A DNA stretch of 64,000 nucleotides, taken from the NCBI GenBank assembly GCA_943369355.1, contig CALRMX020000005.1, positions 62,001 to 126,000 on the forward strand, written 5' to 3'. The translations under genes and the position numbers were made by a program. Below are positions 34,676-43,026 of this stretch, in pieces. This stretch comes from UBA7662 sp943369355. GTDB taxonomy: Bacteria > Bacteroidota > Bacteroidia > UBA7662. Position 1 is the stretch's first letter, and each line of letters opens with the position of its first letter. The notes beneath the pieces were generated by a model that was given only the letters and a program-made list of their open reading frames with translations, made no database searches and had not been told where the DNA came from.

Positions 34676-35266
34676 ATGTTTATTGAACCCGGATTAAGAA
34701 GTACCGCCAAAGGGTGGATAGAAGTGATTTGCGGATCGATGTTTTCGGGTAAAACCGAGGAATTGATTCGACGACTCAAGCGTGCCCAATATGCCAATCA
34801 GACGGTGGAAATTTTCAAGCCTTTGTTGGATACCCGGTATCACGACACGCAAATCGTTTCGCACGACGCCAATGCAATTCACTCAACACCTGTAGAGCAT
34901 GCCCGCAATATTTTGCTCCTTGCATCGGAAGTGGAGGTAGTAGGCATTGACGAAGCTCAATTTTTTGACTCGAGTTTGTTGGAGGTATGTGAACAACTTG
35001 CCGCAAAAGGAGTTCGTGTGATTGTGGCTGGATTGGATATGGATTACTTAGGTAAACCCTTTGGCCCCATGCCACAGCTGCTTGCAGTGGCAGAATACGT
35101 CACCAAAGTACATGCAATTTGTATGGTCTGCGGAAATCTGGCTTCGCATTCGTATCGTAAAGTGCAGGATCAACAGCTTTTGCTGCTCGGTGAAAAAGAC
35201 AGCTACGAGCCTCGCTGCCGCAGATGTTTTGAACAAGGACTCAAACAAAATACTCCCAAAACGTAG
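34676..35266 (+). CDS. tdk: Thymidine kinase
   Basis: From the ATG at 34676 the protein has 196 residues. It carries the P-loop GSMFSGKTEELIRRL, the lid/base segment VVGIDEAQFFD with the catalytic Glu, GLDMDYLGKPFGP, and a zinc-binding set CMVCGN and CRRC. It phosphorylates thymidine to dTMP for salvage. An in-frame upstream ATG at 34616 exists but the 20 extra residues are not family-like and would overlap the divergent gene's start. The gene is followed 7 bp later by a DUF4403 lipoprotein gene. Confidence 0.93.
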   Translation: MFIEPGLRSTAKGWIEVICGSMFSGKTEELIRRLKRAQYANQTVEIFKPLLDTRYHDTQIVSHDANAIHSTPVEHARNILLLASEVEVVGIDEAQFFDSSLLEVCEQLAAKGVRVIVAGLDMDYLGKPFGPMPQLLAVAEYVTKVHAICMVCGNLASHSYRKVQDQQLLLLGEKDSYEPRCRRCFEQGLKQNTPKT

Positions 35267-35273
35267 TTTTCGT

Positions 35274-36707
35274 ATGAAATTAGGCTTATCGTTAGTTGCA
35301 CTACTTTACCTTGTTTCGGCATGCAGCAGCCAAAGGCAAGAAGCACCGGCTCCCGTTATTGAAAGTGCCTCAGCCCCTGCAGAAATCCCCTATTCTACGC
35401 TCAACTTACCGATTCGTATCATTTACAGTGATGTGGAGAAGCTGCTAAACCGAGAACTCGGTGTAACCTTATACAACGACGATGATTTTGATAATAACGG
35501 TACCGACAATATCAAACTTCGCGTCAATAAAAATGGCAGCATTCGGATGACCGGGGTGAATGATTATTTTCAGTTTACTGTGCCACTCGACATTCGTGTA
35601 GAAGGGCGCGTAAAGTCGAATTTAGGCGGCATTTTTGCACCTGCCAATGCCCCCGAACTCACCAAAGCGGCTACCTTTCGTATTGAAGTAAAGCTTAGCT
35701 CTAAGCTCAAGGTGAATCCCGACTGGAGCATGAGCACAACCACGCAAGCCAACTTCCGCTGGACCGAGGACCCTGCACTGGATCTAGGTATCGTCAAGAT
35801 TCCAGTGGGCGGAATCATCGAAAAAGTAGTAAGTAGCCAGCTCGGAAAAATCACCGATTTGGTAGATGAAGAAGCCAAAAAGTACTTGCAGTTTAAGCCA
35901 CAATTCGAAAAATATTGGAATAACATTCAGGACCCTATTAAACTTGGCGGTGCTGTGCCAGCAGTTTTATACATCTTACCCGAAAGTATTCAGCTAGCAC
36001 CTTTTAAGCCAGGACCTGTGTCGCTGGATTTACGTACCGGTATCAAAGCTCGTTTTGTGATGAGCACCGATACTTTGGTCAAGTCGTTCCCCAAAATTCC
36101 GCTGCCCGACTTACAGATTGCTGCTCCTAGCGACAATACCGTGAATTTGATGCTTACCGCGGCAATGAGCTACAAACAGCTCACGCGTATAGCCCGACAA
36201 AACTTAAACGGGAAAGAATTCATCTTTGAAGAGGGAAAACATAAAATCCTGATTGAGGACATCGAAATAAGTGGAAAGGACACCACTTTGCAGGCCAAAG
36301 TGCAATTGAAAGGGAGTACTAAGGCAGGCTTGTTCCGCAAGAAACTCGACGGCATTTATTATTTCGTTGGCACACCATATTACGATGCCGAAAAACAAGA
36401 AATACGGGTAAAAAACTTCGATTTCGATGTAAAAAGCAGGGATTTACTACTCAAAAGTGCCGAATGGTTGTTTCAGAGTAACTTCCGCAAATTGGTAGAA
36501 GAACAAATGAAGTATTCGCTCAGTAATGAGCTCAAACAACTTCGTCAATCGGCCGAATCGGTGGTAAACAAACCATTCAGCAAGGAAATAGCACTGAGTG
36601 GAAGAATTTTACGCCTCGAACCCACTGAAGTGCGCTTCGATAGCTCCCAAGTGGTACTATACGTAAATACAGTAGGCATGCTTAGTCTACGTACTTACTC
36701 AGAATAA
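35274..36707 (+). CDS. DUF4403 lipoprotein
   Basis: From the ATG at 35274 the protein has 477 residues and starts with a lipoprotein signal, MKLGLSLVALLYLVSACSSQ, lipobox SAC. An open frame reaching back to 35061 lies inside tdk. The body matches the DUF4403 family: STLNLPIRIIYSDVEKLLNREL, the LGGIFAPAN segment, repeated beta-rich modules with FRWTEDPALDLG and VGGIIEKVVSSQL. The fold is thought to be an elongated lipid-binding-like structure of the TULIP kind, but function is unknown. It probably sits at the outer membrane. Confidence 0.85.
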   Translation: MKLGLSLVALLYLVSACSSQRQEAPAPVIESASAPAEIPYSTLNLPIRIIYSDVEKLLNRELGVTLYNDDDFDNNGTDNIKLRVNKNGSIRMTGVNDYFQFTVPLDIRVEGRVKSNLGGIFAPANAPELTKAATFRIEVKLSSKLKVNPDWSMSTTTQANFRWTEDPALDLGIVKIPVGGIIEKVVSSQLGKITDLVDEEAKKYLQFKPQFEKYWNNIQDPIKLGGAVPAVLYILPESIQLAPFKPGPVSLDLRTGIKARFVMSTDTLVKSFPKIPLPDLQIAAPSDNTVNLMLTAAMSYKQLTRIARQNLNGKEFIFEEGKHKILIEDIEISGKDTTLQAKVQLKGSTKAGLFRKKLDGIYYFVGTPYYDAEKQEIRVKNFDFDVKSRDLLLKSAEWLFQSNFRKLVEEQMKYSLSNELKQLRQSAESVVNKPFSKEIALSGRILRLEPTEVRFDSSQVVLYVNTVGMLSLRTYSE

Positions 36708-36714
36708 AAGTTTA

Positions 36715-38121
36715 TTACATGTGCAGCGCCCTGTTGGCCGTTGCGGCGAGGCAGGCCTCCTTGAAGGCCTCGGTATAGGTTGGGTGCGCGTGGCTCATGC
36801 GTGCTATATCCTCGGCTGATGCGCGGAACTCCATCGCCACAACTGCTTCGGCAATCATATCGGCCACACGTGGACCAATCATATGTACACCTAAAATTTC
36901 ATCGGTTTGCTGATGTGCAAGTACCTTCACTAAACCATCGGTATCCATCGATGCGCGCGCACGTCCGCTTGCCTTGAAAGGAAAACTTCCTGCTTTAAAA
37001 GGAATTCCCTTTTCTTTAAGTTCTTTCTCGGTATATCCAACACCCGCTACTTCAGGCCAAGTATAAACCACATTGGGAATGAGCAAGTAATTGATATGCG
37101 GATGCTGACCAGCGATGAGCTCTGCAACAAAAACGCCTTCTTCTTCGGCCTTGTGCGCAAGCATGGCTCCTTTAACTACGTCGCCTATCGCGTATATGCC
37201 CGATACGGCGGTTTCAAGTTTCTCATTCACTGGGATACGACCTCGTTCATCGAGCACAATGCCTACGTTCTCGAGTCCGAGTTTATCGGTATACGGGCGG
37301 CGTCCTACCGAAACCAATGTATAGTCGGCCTTCAGTTCTTTTTGTTCGCCTGTTTTCAAGTCTTCGAAGGTAACAATGGTTTGTTTGCCCTTGGTAACTA
37401 CACCGGTGACTTTATGACCAAAGTAGAACTCGAAACCCAACTTGGCCAATACCTTTTGAAGCTCTTTGCCCATGGTGGCATCCATGGTGGGTATAAGCGA
37501 ATCGGTAAATTCTACCACCGACACTTTCGCTCCCAAGCGAGCATATACCGAGCCGAGTTCCATGCCAATTACTCCGCCTCCAATCACGACCATGTGCTTA
37601 GGTACTTCGGGCAGGTTTAGCGCCTCGGTGCTGGTGATGATGCGCTTTTTGTCGATTTCAACACCTGGAATGTTTGACGGTTTAGAGCCTGTGGCGAGTA
37701 TGATATTTTTGCTCGTAAACTGTTCACTGCTGCCGTCGGACTTATTGACTACTACGGTAGTTTTATCAACCAAGCTGCCATGACCAGTGAAGACCGTGAT
37801 TTTATTTTTCTTCATGAGGTAGGCAATACCGTCGACATTTTGTTTTACCACGTCGTTTTTACGGGCTACCAGCTGAGGAAGGTTGATTTTGAGGTTGTCT
37901 AATTCAATGCCGTGTGTTTTGAAGGTATGCGCCGCATTGTGGTAATGTTCAGATGAATCGAGCATGGCTTTCGACGGAATGCATCCTACATTCAAGCAGG
38001 TACCACCTAAAGTAGCATAACGCTCAACAAGGGCGGTTTTTAGGCCAAGTTGAGCACAACGAATGGCAGCTACATATCCACCAGGTCCAGAACCAATTAC
38101 CGTAACGTCAAATTGCGACAT
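36715..38121 (-). CDS. lpdA: Dihydrolipoyl dehydrogenase (E3)
   Basis: From the ATG at 38121 the protein has 468 residues and begins MSQFDVTVIGSGPGGYVAAIR; an earlier in-frame ATG at 38154 adds 11 unconserved residues. The redox disulfide is in GGTCLNVGCIPSK, the NAD-binding motif is VVIGGGVIGMELGS and the second FAD contact is YAIGDVVKGAMLAHKAEEEG. The C-terminal HAHPTYTEAF provides the catalytic His-Glu pair. It reoxidises the lipoyl groups of 2-oxo acid dehydrogenases, here probably SucB encoded at 41785-43014. Confidence 0.95.
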   Translation of the reverse strand: MSQFDVTVIGSGPGGYVAAIRCAQLGLKTALVERYATLGGTCLNVGCIPSKAMLDSSEHYHNAAHTFKTHGIELDNLKINLPQLVARKNDVVKQNVDGIAYLMKKNKITVFTGHGSLVDKTTVVVNKSDGSSEQFTSKNIILATGSKPSNIPGVEIDKKRIITSTEALNLPEVPKHMVVIGGGVIGMELGSVYARLGAKVSVVEFTDSLIPTMDATMGKELQKVLAKLGFEFYFGHKVTGVVTKGKQTIVTFEDLKTGEQKELKADYTLVSVGRRPYTDKLGLENVGIVLDERGRIPVNEKLETAVSGIYAIGDVVKGAMLAHKAEEEGVFVAELIAGQHPHINYLLIPNVVYTWPEVAGVGYTEKELKEKGIPFKAGSFPFKASGRARASMDTDGLVKVLAHQQTDEILGVHMIGPRVADMIAEAVVAMEFRASAEDIARMSHAHPTYTEAFKEACLAATANRALHM

Positions 38122-38201
38122 AATGCAAAGAATTGAAGCGTAAAAATACGGCATTCCATCTAAAAACGAGGGCTAAATCACGTCGATTGTTCAGTTCTGT
38201 G

Positions 38202-38216
38202 TATATTTCGGAGGAG
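38202..38216 (+). promoter_or_regulatory. Near-consensus -7 box and strong Shine-Dalgarno before the histidine kinase gene
   Basis: TATATTTC at 38202-38209 has one mismatch to TAnnTTTG, and GGAGGAG at 38210-38216 is a strong ribosome-binding site 6 bp before the ATG at 38223. Strong Shine-Dalgarno sites are uncommon in this window and this one fixes the start. The two elements are too close for both to serve one transcript, so the -7 match may be chance and only the ribosome site is firm. Confidence 0.55.
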
Positions 38217-38222
38217 CATATT

Positions 38223-40649
38223 ATGTCGGGAACTACAATCGAATTAGATGCAAGCAAGATGCAGGCGAGGCTTTTAGAGGGCATCACCTCTGCCACGCAA
38301 CTGCTATTGAACGCACAACAACCCGAAGAAGCCATGCCCATGGTAGTTCAAATACTCGGTGCATGTACGGGAGTGGATCGATGTTACATTTTTTCGAATA
38401 TATACAAAGAGTCGGGGCACGCCTACATGCGACAAATGTACGAATGGGCAAAAAGTGGTATAAGTGAACAAATTGATAACCCCGACCTCCAATTGGTGAG
38501 CTACGACATACTCCCTGGATTGTATGGTGAGTTAAGTCAGGGAAATGCTGTCTCAGGGCTGGTGCGAGAAAGTCCCGATGAACACCGTGCCATCATGGAA
38601 GCACAGGAAATATTGAGTTATTTGTTTCTACCCATTTTTTCTGGAACCCGATTATGGGGGTTTATCGGTTACGACGATTGTACTACAGAGCGTACATGGA
38701 CAGACTCGGAAATTGCTACCCTTCAAACCGTTGCAGGTGGTATTGGCATCGTATTTCGCCGACATGAGTTAGAGCAAGCCTTACAAGAGAAAAACAGCAA
38801 ATACGAGCTCGCCCTGCGTGGTTCTCAACATGGCATTTGGGAGTTGGATTTAGTCACCGGAAAAACCTTCGTGAGCAGACAATGGCGGGATTTGTTCGGC
38901 TTCAATAATTTGGGAGACGACAGCTTGGACTACGAACTGTATCTAACCTTGGTGCATCCCGACGACCGAGAAAAACTGACCACGGAAATCGAAGCTTACT
39001 TGAAAAAGGGATATGGGAATCTTGATACCACCTATCGCGTGCAACATTCCTCAGGAGAATACCGATGGGTTGCCAGCAGGTCGGCCGCTGAATGGGACAT
39101 TCACGGTAAGCCCGTACGTCTAGGTGGCTCTGATTGGGATATTACCGAACGTCGGCAGTTTGAAGAAAGATTGGCCAATAATGAACGGCAATACCGAGAA
39201 TTGGTAGACAATTTAAATGAAGTCATTTTTGAGACTGATGAAGAAGGGCGGTTTACCTTTTTGAATAAAGCATGGACCGACCTAACTGGCTATGCCATCG
39301 AAGAATCGCTTGGAAGAAGGGGGTCGGAGTATGTGTTTGTGGAAGATGAAGCAGTAGTGCCACAAGTAACTCAACAGATTTCAAAACGAAATACTGCCTC
39401 GGTTACGCAGGAATTTAGGTATTTACGAAAAGATGGCAAACCCATATGGGTGAGCATGCACGGTGCCAAAAGATTTGATGGAGCAGGGATATTTGTCGGC
39501 TATAGAGGCACCATAACCGACATTCAATTGCGCAAAGAAGCACAGCTTAAGCTCATCGAAAATGAGTTCAAATACCGATTGATATCGGAGAACATAACCG
39601 ACTTGGTCACGCAGCACACCCAAGACGGAGAGATATCGTTTGCTTCAAACTCCATACAAGAATTAATTGGATATACACCCGAGGAAGTAATCGGAAAAAA
39701 CCCATTTGCATTTGTTCATCCCGAAGACAGAGAGCGTGTACTCGAAGAGGTAATTGAAAAATTACAAGAGCGCGATAAAGCCGTTAAAGTGCAATATCGT
39801 CTACTACACAAAGAAGGTCAAGGAATTTGGGTGGAGTCGGTAGTACGATATGTGGTGATACGCGAAAAATTGGCTTATGGCCTACAGGCCAGCACGCGAA
39901 ACATAACCGAACGCATGCTCGCAGAGCAGGAGATGAAGAAAGCGCTCGAAAAAGAAAAAGAGCTCCGCGATTTAAAGTCACGCTTTATTGTGATGGCATC
40001 GCATGAATTCAGAACACCCTTAGCTACCATACAATCGAGTTTAGATTTGCTAGAATACTACAGCAAACGTCCGATAGAGGAAACAGCTGGTAAACTTGAC
40101 AAGCATTTTAATCGAATTCGCAACGAAATTGGGAAAGTAACTACTTTGATGAACGACATTTTGCTGCTCGGAAAGCTCGAGGCAGGCAGCAGCAAGATGA
40201 AAGTTGAATCGACCGATTTGATTGAATTTGTCAACGAGTTAATCGAAGCCAGTTTCAGTAACGAAAGCGACGGCAGAATTCCAGAATTCAGCTACAGCGG
40301 CCTTCCTAAGGAAGTGAGTATCGATAGGCAGCTGATGCACCACGCCATATCGAATTTACTATCGAATGCCTTAAAATTCTCGATCGGCAAACCTACTCCT
40401 CAAGTGCATTTGAACTACTTGATTGATAAGGTATTGATTAGCATTACTGACTTTGGGATAGGTATTCCTAAGAACGAAAAAAATCGCATTTTTGAATCGT
40501 TCTACCGCGGTTCAAATACCACTGAATTCCAAGGTACAGGGTTAGGGCTAGTGATTAGTCAAGAATTTGTGACGCTGCATCGGGGTAAGATTTGGTATAC
40601 TTCTGTTCCGCATCAAAAAACTGTATTTTACATTGAATTAAACCTATGA
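38223..40649 (+). CDS. GAF-PAS sensor histidine kinase
   Basis: From the ATG at 38223 the protein has 808 residues. A GAF domain covers about 20-180 (MVVQILGACTGVDRCYIF, FIGYDDCTTERTWTDSE). Three PAS/PAC units follow, with the PAC ends YRWVASR, RKDGKPIWVSMHG and YRLLHKEGQGIWV. The HisKA box is MASHEFRTPLATIQSSL with the phospho-His, and the ATPase domain has NLLSNALKFS, DFGIGIPKNEK and GTGLGLVISQEF. No transmembrane segment is seen, so it is a cytoplasmic sensor. It overlaps the response regulator by 4 bp and they form a two-component pair with unknown signal. Confidence 0.92.
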   Translation: MSGTTIELDASKMQARLLEGITSATQLLLNAQQPEEAMPMVVQILGACTGVDRCYIFSNIYKESGHAYMRQMYEWAKSGISEQIDNPDLQLVSYDILPGLYGELSQGNAVSGLVRESPDEHRAIMEAQEILSYLFLPIFSGTRLWGFIGYDDCTTERTWTDSEIATLQTVAGGIGIVFRRHELEQALQEKNSKYELALRGSQHGIWELDLVTGKTFVSRQWRDLFGFNNLGDDSLDYELYLTLVHPDDREKLTTEIEAYLKKGYGNLDTTYRVQHSSGEYRWVASRSAAEWDIHGKPVRLGGSDWDITERRQFEERLANNERQYRELVDNLNEVIFETDEEGRFTFLNKAWTDLTGYAIEESLGRRGSEYVFVEDEAVVPQVTQQISKRNTASVTQEFRYLRKDGKPIWVSMHGAKRFDGAGIFVGYRGTITDIQLRKEAQLKLIENEFKYRLISENITDLVTQHTQDGEISFASNSIQELIGYTPEEVIGKNPFAFVHPEDRERVLEEVIEKLQERDKAVKVQYRLLHKEGQGIWVESVVRYVVIREKLAYGLQASTRNITERMLAEQEMKKALEKEKELRDLKSRFIVMASHEFRTPLATIQSSLDLLEYYSKRPIEETAGKLDKHFNRIRNEIGKVTTLMNDILLLGKLEAGSSKMKVESTDLIEFVNELIEASFSNESDGRIPEFSYSGLPKEVSIDRQLMHHAISNLLSNALKFSIGKPTPQVHLNYLIDKVLISITDFGIGIPKNEKNRIFESFYRGSNTTEFQGTGLGLVISQEFVTLHRGKIWYTSVPHQKTVFYIELNL

Positions 40650-41383
40650 GCAAAATACTTATCGTGGAAGACGAGCGCGATTTGCGCGAAAACATCATCG
40701 AGCTTTTCGAAAGCCAAGCTTTCGAGGTGAGCGGTGCCGAAAACGGCGAAATCGCCTACGAATTGGCGGTTCAAACCAAGCCCGATTTGATTATTTCAGA
40801 TGTGATAATGCCTGAAGCCGATGGTTTTGAGCTGTTAGAACGCTTGCGTAGAAACCCGAATACAGAGCTTATCCCGGTTATTTTGCTCACGGCTAAAACC
40901 ATGTTGGACTCGCGTATTCATGGCTTACAACTTGGTGCCGACGATTACATCAACAAACCATTTAGTGCCGATGAGCTGCTGATAAGGGCCAATAACCTCA
41001 TCGAAAAGCAAAAAAGACTGGTTCGTAAGGCCATGATAAGCCCGGGTGAAATTGAAGCTGAATCGAAAAATGAGGTGTTGGTCAAGAAGATCATTCAAAT
41101 TATCGAAGCACGCATGAGCGACTATAATCTTTCGGTGGATTTGATTGCCTCAGAAATTGGTATCAGCAAGTCGACCATCCAGCGCAAGTTGAAGACGACT
41201 ATCAATAAAAATCTCAATGAGCTCATTCGGGAATATCGACTGGAGAAGGCTCGAAAAATGATTGAGAAAAAAACTGGAACGCTGTCCGACATTGCGGCCA
41301 CAACGGGATTCAATAGCTTAAGCTACTTTTCTTATTCGTATAAAAAGTTTTTCGGTATAGCACCTTCTCAAGAGAAGAGCTAA
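40646..41383 (+). CDS. Response regulator with AraC-type DNA-binding domain
   Basis: The 245-residue protein has an N-terminal receiver domain (ILIVEDERDLR, phospho-acceptor Asp52 in IISDVIMPEADG, LLTAK and Lys in YINKPF) and a C-terminal AraC/XylS domain (SVDLIASEIGISKSTIQRKL and a second helix-turn-helix DIAATTGFNSLSYFSYSYKKFFG). It should be phosphorylated by the kinase encoded just upstream and bind promoters as a transcription factor. Receiver plus AraC outputs are common in Bacteroidota. Target genes cannot be read from this window. Confidence 0.93.
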   Translation: MSKILIVEDERDLRENIIELFESQAFEVSGAENGEIAYELAVQTKPDLIISDVIMPEADGFELLERLRRNPNTELIPVILLTAKTMLDSRIHGLQLGADDYINKPFSADELLIRANNLIEKQKRLVRKAMISPGEIEAESKNEVLVKKIIQIIEARMSDYNLSVDLIASEIGISKSTIQRKLKTTINKNLNELIREYRLEKARKMIEKKTGTLSDIAATTGFNSLSYFSYSYKKFFGIAPSQEKS

Positions 41384-41387
41384 TAAG

Positions 41388-41636
41388 CTACTCTGGTAAA
41401 AATTGGAATAGTTCAATTAACACCCAGATGGCAACAACAAAAAGACTTACTATTACTCCTTTCATCAGAAAAATTCCAAGTTTCGATTGCTTTCTAATGA
41501 ATCGAATCATGTCGCCTCTCCAATGACACGATTGACATTGATAGGCTCTCCAAAAGGGGTTGCTCACCTCTTTGGTGACAGGCATTATTTTGCCTCCTTT
41601 ATTGCAATTGGGGCAATACCGGACTTTATTCGACAC
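41388..41636 (-). CDS. Small zinc-ribbon membrane protein of unknown function
   Basis: The 82-residue protein has two Cys pairs, CPNC at residues 8-11 and CQSC at 34-37, forming a zinc ribbon, then a single transmembrane segment (LMKGVIVSLFVVAIWVLIELF). The start is GTG at 41636; no ATG gives the ribbon. It lies tail to tail with the response regulator, 4 bp apart. A small membrane-anchored zinc ribbon could bind a partner or nucleic acid, but no function can be assigned. Confidence 0.6.
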   Translation of the reverse strand: MSNKVRYCPNCNKGGKIMPVTKEVSNPFWRAYQCQSCHWRGDMIRFIRKQSKLGIFLMKGVIVSLFVVAIWVLIELFQFLPE

Positions 41637-41747
41637 AGGTTATAGTTTTGTTCTCTTACAAGTTAACAAAACTACAAGTTAGCTAAGTGCTACAGCATTT
41701 ACAAACTATCAATTTTTAAGCACAAATTTTAAAAATGACGATAACAC

Positions 41748-41777
41748 AAAAAAGCCCGAACAGTTGTTCGGGCTTTT
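41748..41777 (-). terminator. Rho-independent terminator after sucB
   Basis: An 11-bp GC-centred stem (41751-41761 with 41766-41776) with a 4-nt loop is followed on the minus strand by a run of six U. It lies 8 bp after the sucB stop and ends the sucA-sucB transcript. Confidence 0.9.
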
Positions 41778-41784
41778 GTTCTGG

Positions 41785-43014
41785 TCAAATTCCGATGAGC
41801 ATCCTTGCCGGATCTTCGAGATATTCCTTCACCCTCACCAGAAAGCTAACTGATTCTTTACCATCAATTATGCGGTGGTCGTAACTCAAGGCAATGTACA
41901 TGACCGGCCGGATGACCACTTCACCGTTGAGGGCAATTGGGCGTTCGACGATGTTGTGCATGCCCAGTATGGCCGATTGTGGCGCGTTGATGATCGGCGT
42001 GCTTAACATGGAGCCAAAAACACCTCCATTGGTAATGGTGAAAGTGCCCCCGGTCATTTCCTCAATGGTAAGTGCATTTTCGCGTGCTTTTTTAGCTAGG
42101 CGGCCAATTTCAGCTTCTATCTCGTGTAAACCCATGTTTTCAGCATTGCGTACCACCGGCACAACCAATCCACGAGGGGCAGATACAGCGATGCTAATGT
42201 CGCAGAAATCGTTGTAAACAATTTCATCACCATCGATCATGGCATTAACGCCAGGGAATTCTTTTAGCGCCAAACAAACTGCACGCGTGAAAAACGACAT
42301 AAAGCCGAGGTTAACGCCATACTTCTCTTTGAACTTATCCTTGTACTTGCCACGTAGTTCCATCAATGGCCCCATGTTCACCTCGTTGAATGTGGTGAGC
42401 ATGGCTGTTTCACTTTTTACAGCTACTAAGCGGCGCGCCACAGTTTTGCGAAGCTGCGTCATGCGCTCGCGACGTTGACCGCGACTACCCGGTACAGGCG
42501 CTGGGGTTGCTGCTGGACTTGCTGGTGCTGCAGTAGGAGCAGTAGGTTTTGGTGTCGATTGGGCGTTTAAAGCGTCTTCTTTCGTAATACGTCCATCCTT
42601 ACCTGAACCCGATACGGCCGTTGGCTCTATACCTTTTTCAGCCAAAATTTTGGAAGCGGCTGGCGAAGGGTGTCCTGCTGCGTACGAGTCGCCTTTGGTT
42701 GGTGCTGCTGCTGCGACAGGTGCTGGAGCAGCTGCTTCGGCTGGAGCAGCAGTTGCAGCCGCCGCTACTGGAGCACTTGCACTGGTGTCGAGCGAGCAAA
42801 CCACGTCGCCAATGGCCAACGGAGCTCCTTCAGCGGCAATAATTTTCAGAACTCCCGCCTGCTCGGCATTCAGTTCCATGGTCGCCTTGTCGGTTTCGAG
42901 TTCACACAACACTTCGTCCATCTTAACGAAGTCGCCGTCTTTTTTTAACCACTTGGCGATTACTACCTCGCTTATGGATTCGCCTAAGGCTGGTATTTTT
43001 ACTTCAATAGCCAT
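41785..43014 (-). CDS. sucB: Dihydrolipoyllysine succinyltransferase, E2 of 2-oxoglutarate dehydrogenase
   Basis: The 409-residue protein has a lipoyl domain with ELETDKATMEL (lipoyl Lys near 43), an Ala/Pro-rich linker, an E1/E3-binding domain (PAASKILAEKGI through GSGKDGRITKEDAL), a second linker and the catalytic domain with TFNEVNMGPLM and the active-site SYDHRIIDGKESVSFL. The TFNEVNM form marks succinyl rather than acetyl transfer. It forms the core of the 2-oxoglutarate dehydrogenase complex. The gene is 12 bp after sucA and ends with an intrinsic terminator. Confidence 0.95.
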   Translation of the reverse strand: MAIEVKIPALGESISEVVIAKWLKKDGDFVKMDEVLCELETDKATMELNAEQAGVLKIIAAEGAPLAIGDVVCSLDTSASAPVAAAATAAPAEAAAPAPVAAAAPTKGDSYAAGHPSPAASKILAEKGIEPTAVSGSGKDGRITKEDALNAQSTPKPTAPTAAPASPAATPAPVPGSRGQRRERMTQLRKTVARRLVAVKSETAMLTTFNEVNMGPLMELRGKYKDKFKEKYGVNLGFMSFFTRAVCLALKEFPGVNAMIDGDEIVYNDFCDISIAVSAPRGLVVPVVRNAENMGLHEIEAEIGRLAKKARENALTIEEMTGGTFTITNGGVFGSMLSTPIINAPQSAILGMHNIVERPIALNGEVVIRPVMYIALSYDHRIIDGKESVSFLVRVKEYLEDPARMLIGI

Positions 43015-43026
43015 ACGGTATATCGA

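Noticed and set aside
34618..34797. Extension of the coiled-coil gene to 34797 on the minus strand
   Set aside because: It would overlap the start of tdk on the other strand and the added sequence has no protein character. The ATG at 34617 is preferred.
35061..35273. Upstream extension of the DUF4403 gene
   Set aside because: It overlaps tdk out of frame, and the lipobox signal begins at the ATG at 35274.
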